From: Nonomuraea turkmeniaca
GTDB taxonomy: Bacteria; Actinomycetota; Actinomycetes; Streptosporangiales; Streptosporangiaceae
Reading direction: 5' to 3'
Assembly (NCBI RefSeq): GCF_005889735.1
Contig: NZ_VCKY01000060.1
Location: 1 to 45,985 of the forward strand
Length of the DNA stretch: 45,985 bases
Shown here: positions 17,062 through 24,773 of the stretch, one piece after another
How the letters are laid out: each line of letters starts with the position of its first letter
How positions within the stretch are numbered: position 1 is the first letter of the stretch
Translations under genes and position numbers: made by a program
Notes under the pieces: generated by a model
What the model saw: only the letters and a program-made list of their open reading frames with translations
Told to the model about the DNA's origin: nothing
Database searches by the model: none

Positions 17062-17110
17062 CACTAACGTTTTTGACACTAACGAACGTATATCGTTAGT
17101 GCCACTAACG
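17062..17110. promoter_or_regulatory. CACTAACG operator array, probable MarR sites
   Basis: The octamer CACTAACG occurs at 17062-17069, 17077-17084 and 17103-17110, and inverted at 17094-17101. The central pair forms a perfect 9-bp dyad (CACTAACGA at 17077-17085, TCGTTAGTG at 17093-17101) with a 7-nt spacer. Four half-sites in 49 bp between divergent genes suggest cooperative binding by the MarR protein encoded immediately to the right; the last half-site reaches to within 10 bp of its start codon. Confidence 0.8.
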
Positions 17111-17119
17111 CAAGACGGT

Positions 17120-17602
17120 ATGATCGCCCGCATGACCTGGGACGCCATGGACGACCACCATCCCTCCGCCCGCCTGCGACGCCTGCCCAGCCGCATGTTG
17201 TCGATGGTCGCGATGCACGCCGACCGGCTGGTGAGCGAGGGGCTCGCCCGCGAGGACGCCCGCAAGTGGCACTACGCGGCGCTCGTGGCGCTGGACGAGG
17301 CCGGTCCGGCCAGCCAGGCGGAGCTGAGCAAGCGCACCGGCATCTACCGCAGCGACCTGGTCGCCGTCATCAACGAGCTGGCCGAACGCGGCCACGTCGA
17401 GCGTGCGCCCGACCCCGCCGACCGCCGCCGCAACGTCATCACCGTCACCGAGCCAGGCCGCCGGCACCTGCGCCGCCTGGACAAGCTCATCACCGAGCTA
17501 CAGGACGACGTGCTCGCGCCGTTGACCCAACCGGAACGCGAGCAGCTGACCGGCGTCCTGGCCCAGATTCTGGAGCATCACTCGCGTTCTCGTACGTCCT
17601 GA
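17120..17602 (+). CDS. MarR-family transcriptional regulator
   Basis: 160 residues from ATG 17120 (in-frame ATGs at 17132 and 17147 are possible; none has a strong ribosome site). Winged helix: WHYAALVALDEAG, then recognition helix region AELSKRTGIYRSDLVAVINELAERG, wing APDPADRRRNVITVTEPGRR, and C-terminal dimer helix. Close in type to MarR proteins that control divergently encoded detoxifying enzymes. The CACTAACG array directly upstream and the divergent dehalogenase-like gene suggest an autoregulated pair. Confidence 0.87.
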   Translation: MIARMTWDAMDDHHPSARLRRLPSRMLSMVAMHADRLVSEGLAREDARKWHYAALVALDEAGPASQAELSKRTGIYRSDLVAVINELAERGHVERAPDPADRRRNVITVTEPGRRHLRRLDKLITELQDDVLAPLTQPEREQLTGVLAQILEHHSRSRTS

Positions 17603-17683
17603 GCTGGGCGGAAACCATGGCAGGCCACAGTCTGGAGCCCTAGCCTTTGGGGTGTTGAAGCGAGCCAGGAGGCGCCCACCCCC

Positions 17684-18874
17684 ATGACCGAAATAAGCAC
17701 CGGGCAGATGGTCAGACTCCAGCGCGAGCGGCGGGGCATGAGCACCACCGCGCTGGCGACCCAGGCCGGATGCACCCCCCGGCACATCGAGCTCATCGAG
17801 CACGGCAAGCGCACACCCTCACTGCCGCTCCTGCGGGAGATCGCCAAAGTGCTGGGCGTACGCACCGCCGTGCTCTTAGGCGAGACCCCGCGCGACTCGC
17901 ACGAGCCGAGCCGGCCGCAGATCAGCGACATCGAGCGCGCGTTGTTCACCTGCCGCTCGTCGGCGCCCGACATCGAGCCGCCCGACGCCGACCAGTTGTC
18001 GGAGCGGGTGGCGGCGGCCCGCAACTCCTGGTTCACCTCGACGCGCCGCTACTCGATCCTGATGGCGGCGCTGCCGTCCCTGGTGAGCGACGCGGAGAGC
18101 CTGGCGACCGAGCGCACCCCGCGGTCCTGCAGCGTCGCGGCGGACGCGTACATCCTGGCCAGGGGGGTGCTCAAGCACCTGCGGCGAGTGGACCTCGCGC
18201 ATCTCGCGGCGGATCGGGCCATGCGCTTCGCCGAGGAGTCCGAGGACCCGCTGATGCTCGCGTGGGCGTACTGGAGCCTCGGGCAGTCGATGTTGTCCGA
18301 CGACATGCACCAGATCGCGTACGAGGTCGCGCGGCGCGGCATCGAGCTCATCGAGCCGCACGTCGCGGACGGCGACCAGCGCCACGTCAAGGCGCTCGGC
18401 GCGCTGCACCTGCTCGCCGCCACCGGCGAGGCCCGGTCCGGCGACGACGACCGGGCCAGGGATCGGGTGCGCGGGCCCGCGGCGCAGCTCGCCGAACGGG
18501 TGCGGGACTCTGCGGACGTCTACGACCTGGCCTTTTTTGGACCCACCAACGTGGCCATCCACATGGCCGGCATCGAGAACGACGTGGGCCGGCCCGAAGA
18601 GGTGCTGCGGATCGCCGACGACATCGACCTGCGCCACACCCCGTCCATCGAACGGCGTGCCACCCATCTGGGCCACGTCGCGCGCGCCTGCGAGGACCTG
18701 GGCGACGACGCCGCCAGCCTGCTCCACCTGCTGAGAATCGAGCGCGAGTGCCCCGAGGAGCTCGATCACAAGCTGCTGCTGAGAGAGATGGTCCGGTCGC
18801 TGGCGCGGCGGGCGCGGCCGTCGTGGGCGCCCGAGGTACGTCATCTCGCCGAGCGCCACGGCATCCTGAACTGA
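17684..18874 (+). CDS. XRE-family regulator with helical-repeat sensor domain
   Basis: 396 residues. An N-terminal helix-turn-helix (MVRLQRERRGMSTTALATQA, HIELIEHGKRTPSLPLLREI, residues about 9-60) is followed by about 300 residues of alpha-helical, TPR-like sequence (for example LAWAYWSLGQSMLSDD, HLGHVARACEDLGDDAAS). This architecture is common in actinomycete regulators that respond to peptides or to development, though the ligand here is unknown. ATG 17684 follows AGGAGG with an 11-nt spacer. A short palindrome (18880-18894) lies right after the gene, ahead of a 64-residue gene it might control. Confidence 0.82.
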   Translation: MTEISTGQMVRLQRERRGMSTTALATQAGCTPRHIELIEHGKRTPSLPLLREIAKVLGVRTAVLLGETPRDSHEPSRPQISDIERALFTCRSSAPDIEPPDADQLSERVAAARNSWFTSTRRYSILMAALPSLVSDAESLATERTPRSCSVAADAYILARGVLKHLRRVDLAHLAADRAMRFAEESEDPLMLAWAYWSLGQSMLSDDMHQIAYEVARRGIELIEPHVADGDQRHVKALGALHLLAATGEARSGDDDRARDRVRGPAAQLAERVRDSADVYDLAFFGPTNVAIHMAGIENDVGRPEEVLRIADDIDLRHTPSIERRATHLGHVARACEDLGDDAASLLHLLRIERECPEELDHKLLLREMVRSLARRARPSWAPEVRHLAERHGILN

Positions 18875-18879
18875 CGTCG

Positions 18880-18894
18880 CGAACTGAGAGTTCG
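18880..18894. promoter_or_regulatory. palindrome CGAACT-GAG-AGTTCG
   Basis: A perfect 6-bp dyad with a 3-nt spacer, 6 nt after the XRE stop and 71 nt before the small downstream gene. Size and place fit an XRE operator; binding is inferred. Confidence 0.4.
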
Positions 18895-18964
18895 GACTTT
18901 GCGAACAGGGAGATCTGTCGCTCGAGTTCGTCACGGACCGGCACTTTGATGACACGCTGCGTTC

Positions 18965-19159
18965 ATGACCACAGCGCCGAGTGCCGATCTCGTCATGGAA
19001 CGACTACAGCAGGAAGCCGTGCGGGAGTTTCCCGGGTGGACCTTCGAACGGGATCGTTCCGGCTGGACCGCCGTCCACGGCGACATCCGGTTCACCAGGC
19101 CCACCTTGGCCGCCCTCCGCGCCATCTTGCGCATCCACCGGGCCACCCGGTGCCACTAA
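18965..19159 (+). CDS. hypothetical 64-residue protein
   Basis: Not recognised. Small, charged protein with a Trp/Phe-rich centre (FPGWTFERDRSGWTAVHGDI) and a basic helical C-terminus (LAALRAILRIHRATRCH). No signal or membrane segment. No clear ribosome site precedes the ATG. It follows an XRE regulator across a palindrome, an arrangement actinomycetes often use for small accessory proteins, and its TAA overlaps the stop of the convergent TetR remnant by four bases. Amino-acid composition looks coding, so I keep it with moderate confidence. Confidence 0.5.
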   Translation: MTTAPSADLVMERLQQEAVREFPGWTFERDRSGWTAVHGDIRFTRPTLAALRAILRIHRATRCH

Positions 19160-19728
19160 GGGCGGGACGCGGCGATGCGGGCGCCGATCGAGTCGAGAAG
19201 CAGGTCGAGACCGAAGGAGAAACGATCGAGCGCCCGCTGCAGCGTGTACGGCAGCGCCGTGCCCGACACGGCGAACGCCCCCGCCTCCTCCAGCGCCGCG
19301 AACAGCGGGAAACGCCCATTCATCCGCTCCTCCAGGAACGGGACCTGCCGCTCCCACCAGTCGTCGTCACTGCTGCCGGTGTGCGCGGGCGCCTGCTCGG
19401 CCTCGACGACCGCTGACGCCGCGCCCCGCGTGTACGACTCCACGGCCGCCACACAGCCGACGACGTCGATGGCGGCCAGGCCGTGCCCGTCGAGCAGGGC
19501 CAGCGTGGCCTCGTACCGGGTGAGGACGTTCGGCCCGAAGACGGTCCGCGACGTGGACTCCTGCAGCAGCCACGGATGGGCGCGGTAGGCGGCCAGGTCG
19601 GCGGCGGCCATGTCACGCAGCCCGGCCCGCCACTCGGCGCGGGCGGCAGGGAGCGGCTGGGCGCCCGCCACCCGCTCGACCATCAGCTCCAGCAGCTCCG
19701 CCTTGCCCGGCACGTACGTGTACAGGGA
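19156..19728 (-). pseudogene. TetR-family regulator remnant lacking its DNA-binding domain
   Basis: The frame encodes the C-terminal ligand-binding domain of a TetR/TetR_C-type repressor (about 185 residues: PGKAELLELMVERV, DMAAADLAAYRAHPWLLQ, ALDRFSFGLDLLLDSIGARI). The first readable residues, SLYTYVPGKAELL, are the very end of the TetR helix-turn-helix region. Immediately upstream there is an in-frame TGA, and no helix-turn-helix is found in any frame further on. At the same point (about 19729-19735) a different, oppositely oriented coding remnant begins. The gene has therefore lost about 50 N-terminal residues and its promoter, and cannot act as a repressor. An internal ATG-like start at 19713 could still give a non-DNA-binding fragment. 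Confidence 0.75.
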
Positions 19729-19730
19729 CG

Positions 19731-20078
19731 CGGATCAGCCGGTACCAGGAGGACGCCGACGAGCCGGGGCCGTCGGAGGGCCGGCTGGCCCGAGCGGTGG
19801 CCGCGGCCGCCCGGCAGGCCGACTCTCATGGGGATGAGGAGGCGGGGATCCGCGTGCTGGAGAACGGCCTCGCCCGGCACGCCGACGCCCCTGCCGTCCA
19901 ACGGGCGCCGGCCCTGGTCTACCTGGCTGAGCTGCGGGTGCGTACCGGTGACCACGACGGCGCGGTGGCGGTGCTGGCGGAGGTGGAGGCGATGGACCTG
20001 ACCCCGGCCGAGCGCGAGGCGCTCGCCACCGACTACGCGGCAGCCGCCGAGCTGGCGGCCGACCTCCGTCGCCCCTGA
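19731..20078 (+). pseudogene. C-terminal fragment of a helical (TPR-like) protein
   Basis: From about 19731 the plus strand reads as good coding sequence (ISRYQEDADEPGPSEGRLAR, EEAGIRVLENGLARHADAPA, YLAELRVRTGDHDGAVAVLA, then a TGA at 20076-20078). It has the alternating helices of a tetratricopeptide-like tail. It begins abruptly at the junction with the TetR remnant, with no start codon and ribosome site of its own; GTG 19797 is the first usable start. I do not recognise the parent family with certainty. Read together with the TetR remnant, it looks like the far side of one deletion that removed the 5' ends of a divergent pair. Confidence 0.65.
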
Positions 20079-20126
20079 CCACCGCCGGCCGGCCTCCCGC
20101 CCGGACGGACCGCCACGGCTCGGGAG

Positions 20127-21131
20127 TCAGAGCGTGGGGAGGAAGCCGACCCGGTCGCGGACCGCGGCCATGGTCTGCCTGGCCACCGTCGCGGCGCGCT
20201 CCGCGCCCACGGCCAGCAGCCGGTCCAGCTCCTTCTCGTCCGACAGCAGCTTCTCCGTACGCTCCCGGATCGGCGCGAACGTCTCCAAGACCGCCTCGGC
20301 CACGTCCTTCTTGAACGTGCCGTATCCCTGCCCCTCGTAGCGGGCGACCAGCTCGGGAATGGGCGTGGCGGTCAGCGCGGACTGGATGCGCAGCAGGTTG
20401 GAGATGCCGGGCTTGTTTTCCTCGTCGAACAGGACCTCGGTCCCCGTGTCCGTGACCGCCCGCATGATCTTCTTCCGCAGCGGCCCAGGCTGCTCCAGGA
20501 CGTCCAGGATCCCGGCCGGGCTCGACGACGACTTGGACATCTTCGCCGTCGGGTCCTGCAGATCGGTGATCTTCTCGACTTCCTTGAGAATGTACGGCTC
20601 CGGCAGCGTGAACGTGTCACCGAAGCGGTGGTTGAAGCGCTGGCCCAGGTCGCGCGTCAGCTCCAGGTGCTGCTTCTGGTCGGCCCCCACCGGCACCGCG
20701 TTGGCCTGGTAGAGCAGGATGTCGGCGGCCTGCAGGATCGGGTAGGTGAACAGCCCGACGCTGGCCGCGCTCTCCCCGAACTTGGCGGACTTGTCCTTGA
20801 ACTGCGTCATCCGGCCCGCCTCGCCCATGCCGGTGAGGCAGATCAGGATCCAGGCGAGCTCGGTGTGCTCGCGTACGTGCGACTGCACGAAGACCGTGGA
20901 ACGCTCCGCGTCGAGGCCCGCGGCGAAGAGCTGCGCGGCGGCCACGCGGCTGCGGCGGCGCAGGGCGGCGGGCTCGGTCGGCACGGTGATCGCGTGGAGG
21001 TCGACCACGCAGTAGAAGGCGTCGTGGGTCTCCTGCAGGGTGACCCACTGGCGGACCGCACCCAGGTAGTTGCCCAGGTGGAAGGAGTCCGCTGTGGGCT
21101 GGATGCCGGAGAGAACACGAGGTCTGGCCAT
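20127..21131 (-). CDS. trpS: tryptophanyl-tRNA synthetase
   Basis: Charges tRNA-Trp; class I synthetase, 334 residues, normal bacterial length. The HIGH motif appears as HLGN (18-21), the KMSKS motif as KMSKS (197-201), and between them lie MTQFKDKSAK, LFTYPILQAADILLY and PVGADQKQHLELTRD, all diagnostic of TrpRS. I start at ATG 21129-21131; an in-frame TTG at 21140 is possible and neither has a strong ribosome site, so translation may be coupled to the upstream CBS-protein gene, whose stop is only 14 nt away. An ordinary housekeeping copy rather than an indolmycin-resistant paralogue is assumed; sequence inspection alone does not settle that. Confidence 0.95.
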   Translation of the reverse strand: MARPRVLSGIQPTADSFHLGNYLGAVRQWVTLQETHDAFYCVVDLHAITVPTEPAALRRRSRVAAAQLFAAGLDAERSTVFVQSHVREHTELAWILICLTGMGEAGRMTQFKDKSAKFGESAASVGLFTYPILQAADILLYQANAVPVGADQKQHLELTRDLGQRFNHRFGDTFTLPEPYILKEVEKITDLQDPTAKMSKSSSSPAGILDVLEQPGPLRKKIMRAVTDTGTEVLFDEENKPGISNLLRIQSALTATPIPELVARYEGQGYGTFKKDVAEAVLETFAPIRERTEKLLSDEKELDRLLAVGAERAATVARQTMAAVRDRVGFLPTL

Positions 21132-21145
21132 AGCAGGCAATTGTG

Positions 21146-22459
21146 TCAGGAATCCTGGTCGGGCGGCGACTCGGCGACCGGTCGGCGTTTCACCCTCACC
21201 CGGGCGACCCGGCGGCCGTCGAGCTCGGTGACGGTCAGCTCGAATCCCGAGGCCTCCACACGCTCCCCGAGGACGGGCACGTGGCCCAGCATGGCCATGA
21301 CGAACCCGCCCAGCGTCTCGTACGGGCCGTCGGGCAGCCTGATGCCGGTCTCGGAGGCGAAGTCGTTGAGGTTCGTCAGGCCGTCGATCTCGATCTCGCC
21401 GGCGGGCAGGATGACGACGTCCTCCTCGACGTCGTACTCGTCCCTGATGTCCCCGATCAGCTCCTCGACGAGGTCCTCCATGGTGACGATGCCGGCGGTG
21501 CCGCCGTACTCGTCCACGACGATCGCCAGATGCTGGCCCTCGTCGCGCATCTCGTTCAGGGTGGTGAGCAGGCGTTTGGAGGCGGGCACGAACTTGGCGG
21601 GGCGGATCGGCACGACCGCGCTGATCGGCTCGGCGCGGCCGGCGAGCTCGGGATCGAGGATGTCACGGACGTGGACGAACCCGATGACCTCGTCGTACGA
21701 CTCGCGGTAGACCGGGAAGCGGGAGTGCGGCAGCCTGGCGGCCTCGCGCGCAGCCTCGACCAGCGGCGTGTCGGCCTCCATGAACTCCACCTCCGTCCGT
21801 GGCAGCATCACCTCCCTGAGCTGTCGTTTCCCCGCGGCGAACACCTCGGCGATCAGCTTGCGCTCGTCGGCGGTCAGGTCGGTGTGCCCGACCACCATGT
21901 CGCGCAGCTCCTCGGTGGTGACCTCCTCCCTGTCGGCCTTCGGATTGCCGCCGAGCAGCCTGACCACGCCGTCGGTGGACCTCGACAACATCCAGATGAT
22001 CGGGCGCGACAGGGTGGCGATCCAGTCCAGGAAAGGAGCCACCCTGAGCGAGAGCCCTTCGGCCCGCTGCAGGGCCAGACGTTTGGGGGCGAGCTCACCG
22101 AGCACGAGCGACACGTACGAGATCGCCAGCGTCACCAGCACGAGCGCGAGCACGGGGGCCACGGCCTCGGGCACGCGCCACCCTTCGAGCACGGGCACGA
22201 GCTGGGCGGCCAGCCGGTCGGCGCCGAACGCGGCCGACAACATGGTGGCCACGGTGACGCCGATCTGCACGGCGGAGAGGAATCGGTTGGGGTCACGGGC
22301 GAGCTTGGCCACGCGTTCGCCCCTGCGGCCGCGTTCGGCGAGCTTGCGGACCTGGCTCTCCCGGAGGGAGACCAGCGCCATTTCGGCCGCGGCGAAGAAA
22401 CCCCCGGTCAGAATGAAGATGAGAACCAGGGCGATGTTGGCCGCGACGGTGTCAAACAT
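21146..22459 (-). CDS. CNNM/CorC-type membrane protein with CBS pair (hemolysin family)
   Basis: 437 residues. An N-terminal DUF21/CNNM transmembrane region (FDTVAANIALVLIFILTGGF, FFAAAEMALVSLRESQVRKL, about four helices to residue 150) is followed by a CBS pair (LREVMLPRTEVEFMEADTPL, HLAIVVDEYGGTAGIVTMED) and a C-terminal CorC_HlyC domain (EIDGLTNLNDFASETGI, VEASGFELTVTELDGRRV). Homologues work in magnesium or cobalt transport and resistance; the hemolysin name is historical. ATG 22459 is chosen because the membrane helix begins there; a longer frame to 22513 adds unlikely sequence. It is the first gene of a two-gene unit with trpS and is divergent from galE. Confidence 0.88.
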   Translation of the reverse strand: MFDTVAANIALVLIFILTGGFFAAAEMALVSLRESQVRKLAERGRRGERVAKLARDPNRFLSAVQIGVTVATMLSAAFGADRLAAQLVPVLEGWRVPEAVAPVLALVLVTLAISYVSLVLGELAPKRLALQRAEGLSLRVAPFLDWIATLSRPIIWMLSRSTDGVVRLLGGNPKADREEVTTEELRDMVVGHTDLTADERKLIAEVFAAGKRQLREVMLPRTEVEFMEADTPLVEAAREAARLPHSRFPVYRESYDEVIGFVHVRDILDPELAGRAEPISAVVPIRPAKFVPASKRLLTTLNEMRDEGQHLAIVVDEYGGTAGIVTMEDLVEELIGDIRDEYDVEEDVVILPAGEIEIDGLTNLNDFASETGIRLPDGPYETLGGFVMAMLGHVPVLGERVEASGFELTVTELDGRRVARVRVKRRPVAESPPDQDS

Positions 22460-22545
22460 GGTGGTTGGCAGCGTACTCGGGTGGTTTCCAGCGTATGCTG
22501 AACGCCAAGCCATACAAAATCAAACATATTTGAACAGGAGCCAAC

Positions 22546-23493
22546 ATGAGACTGCTGGTCACCGGAGGGGCCGGATACGTCGGCAGCGTCGTCGCGGCGC
22601 AGCTGGTCGAGGCGGGACACGAGGTGACAGTGCTCGACGACCTGTCAACCGGGCATGAGGACGCGGTGCCGGAGGGTGCCCGTTTTGTCCGCGCAGACCT
22701 CGCCGCCGCGGGCGACGCGCTCGACGGCGTGGACGCGGTGTTGCACTTCGCGGCCAAGTCGCTGGTGGGCGAGTCGGTGCAGAAGCCGGGACTCTACTGG
22801 GAGAACAATCTCGGCGGGACGCTGGCGTTGCTCGAGGCCATGCGGGACAAGGGCGTAGGCAAGATCGTGTTCTCCTCGACGGCGGCCACGTACGGCGAGC
22901 CCGAGCGCTCCCCGATCCAGGAGGACGACCCGACGCGCCCGACCAACCCGTACGGCGCCACCAAGCTGGCCGTGGACACCGCGTTGAGCGCGTACGCGCG
23001 CATCCGCGGGCTGGGCGCGGTGAGCCTGCGCTACTTCAACGTGGCCGGCGCCTACGGCCGCTACCGCGAGCGCCACGCCGTCGAGACCCACCTCATCCCG
23101 AACGTGCTGAAGGTCGCCACCGGCGAGCGCGCGTCGGTGAGCGTGTTCGGCACCGACTACCCGACGCCGGACGGGACCTGCGTGCGTGACTACATCCACG
23201 TGGCCGACCTGTCGCGGGCGCACCTGCTGGCGCTGGAGGCGATCGCGCCGGGCGAGCACAAGATCTACAACCTGGGCAGCGGCACGGGGTTCAGCGTGCA
23301 GGAGGTGATCTCGGTCTGCCGCGAGGTCACCGGCCACGAGATCCCCGCCGTCGTGGGCGAGCGCAGGGCCGGAGACCCCGCCGTGCTGGTGGCCTCGTCC
23401 GCGAAGATCCAGCGTGAGCTGGGCTGGAAGGCCGAGCGGCCGGCGCTGCGCGACATCGTCTCCGACGCGTGGGACGCACTTTCTGGCAAATAA
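22546..23493 (+). CDS. galE: UDP-glucose 4-epimerase
   Basis: Interconverts UDP-glucose and UDP-galactose in the cytoplasm for the Leloir pathway and for cell-wall glycan precursors. Extended SDR fold, 315 residues, slightly short for the family (about 330). NAD-binding TGGAGYVGS (6-14), the catalytic S-S-T segment at 110-112, and Y-x-x-x-K in NPYGATK (Tyr136, Lys140) are intact. RYFNVAGAYGRYRERH and CVRDYIHVADLSRAHL match the GalE substrate region. The ATG has AGGAG eight bases upstream. It stands alone between the divergent CNNM gene and a shared terminator at 23695-23723. Confidence 0.92.
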   Translation: MRLLVTGGAGYVGSVVAAQLVEAGHEVTVLDDLSTGHEDAVPEGARFVRADLAAAGDALDGVDAVLHFAAKSLVGESVQKPGLYWENNLGGTLALLEAMRDKGVGKIVFSSTAATYGEPERSPIQEDDPTRPTNPYGATKLAVDTALSAYARIRGLGAVSLRYFNVAGAYGRYRERHAVETHLIPNVLKVATGERASVSVFGTDYPTPDGTCVRDYIHVADLSRAHLLALEAIAPGEHKIYNLGSGTGFSVQEVISVCREVTGHEIPAVVGERRAGDPAVLVASSAKIQRELGWKAERPALRDIVSDAWDALSGK

Positions 23494-23533
23494 GCCACAT
23501 ACTCCGGCCGAATATGTGCTGTGATACCGAAAC

Positions 23534-23692
23534 GTGAGGAGCTTTTCACCAAGGGTCACGAAGCTGATCTATGGTGCCCTCATCATGACGGGCAGCCTCC
23601 TGGCGGCCGCCGGTGTCGTCTTCACGACCCCGCAGCCCGCTCCGGCCGTACAACCCACGTCCTGCCCCGCACAGAGCGGGGTGAGCCCATGA
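23534..23692 (+). CDS. possible 52-residue membrane-anchored or secreted peptide
   Basis: A short frame from GTG 23534 to TGA 23690-23692. The product begins with a basic stretch (RSFSPRVTK), continues with one hydrophobic segment (LIYGALIMTGSLLAAAGVVF) and ends in a Pro-rich tail with one Cys. This is the form of a signal anchor or small exported peptide, and the stop is followed at once by a strong terminator, which fits a real transcript end. The ribosome site is weak and no homologue is known to me. It lies 40 nt after galE and could be read through from it. Confidence 0.35.
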   Translation: MRSFSPRVTKLIYGALIMTGSLLAAAGVVFTTPQPAPAVQPTSCPAQSGVSP

Positions 23693-23694
23693 GA

Positions 23695-23723
23695 AAAGCC
23701 CCCCGCGCCGGTCGGGGGGCTTT
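23695..23723. terminator. bidirectional terminator between galE side and mdh
   Basis: Perfect 10-bp stem AAAGCCCCCC (23695-23704) and GGGGGGCTTT (23714-23723), 9-nt loop, with T-rich flanks on both strands. It starts 9 nt past the mdh stop on the minus strand and closes the plus-strand unit from galE. Confidence 0.85.
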
Positions 23724-23732
23724 CTCGCCACA

Positions 23733-24719
<987 letters not shown>

Positions 24720-24773
24720 AGCCTTCCCCTAACTCGCAGCAGGATTGTTGACGTTGGGGATGTTACCCCCTCG

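Noticed and set aside
17062..17110. CRISPR-like short repeat
   Set aside because: The CACTAACG copies are 8 bp, unevenly spaced and in both orientations, which fits an operator array.
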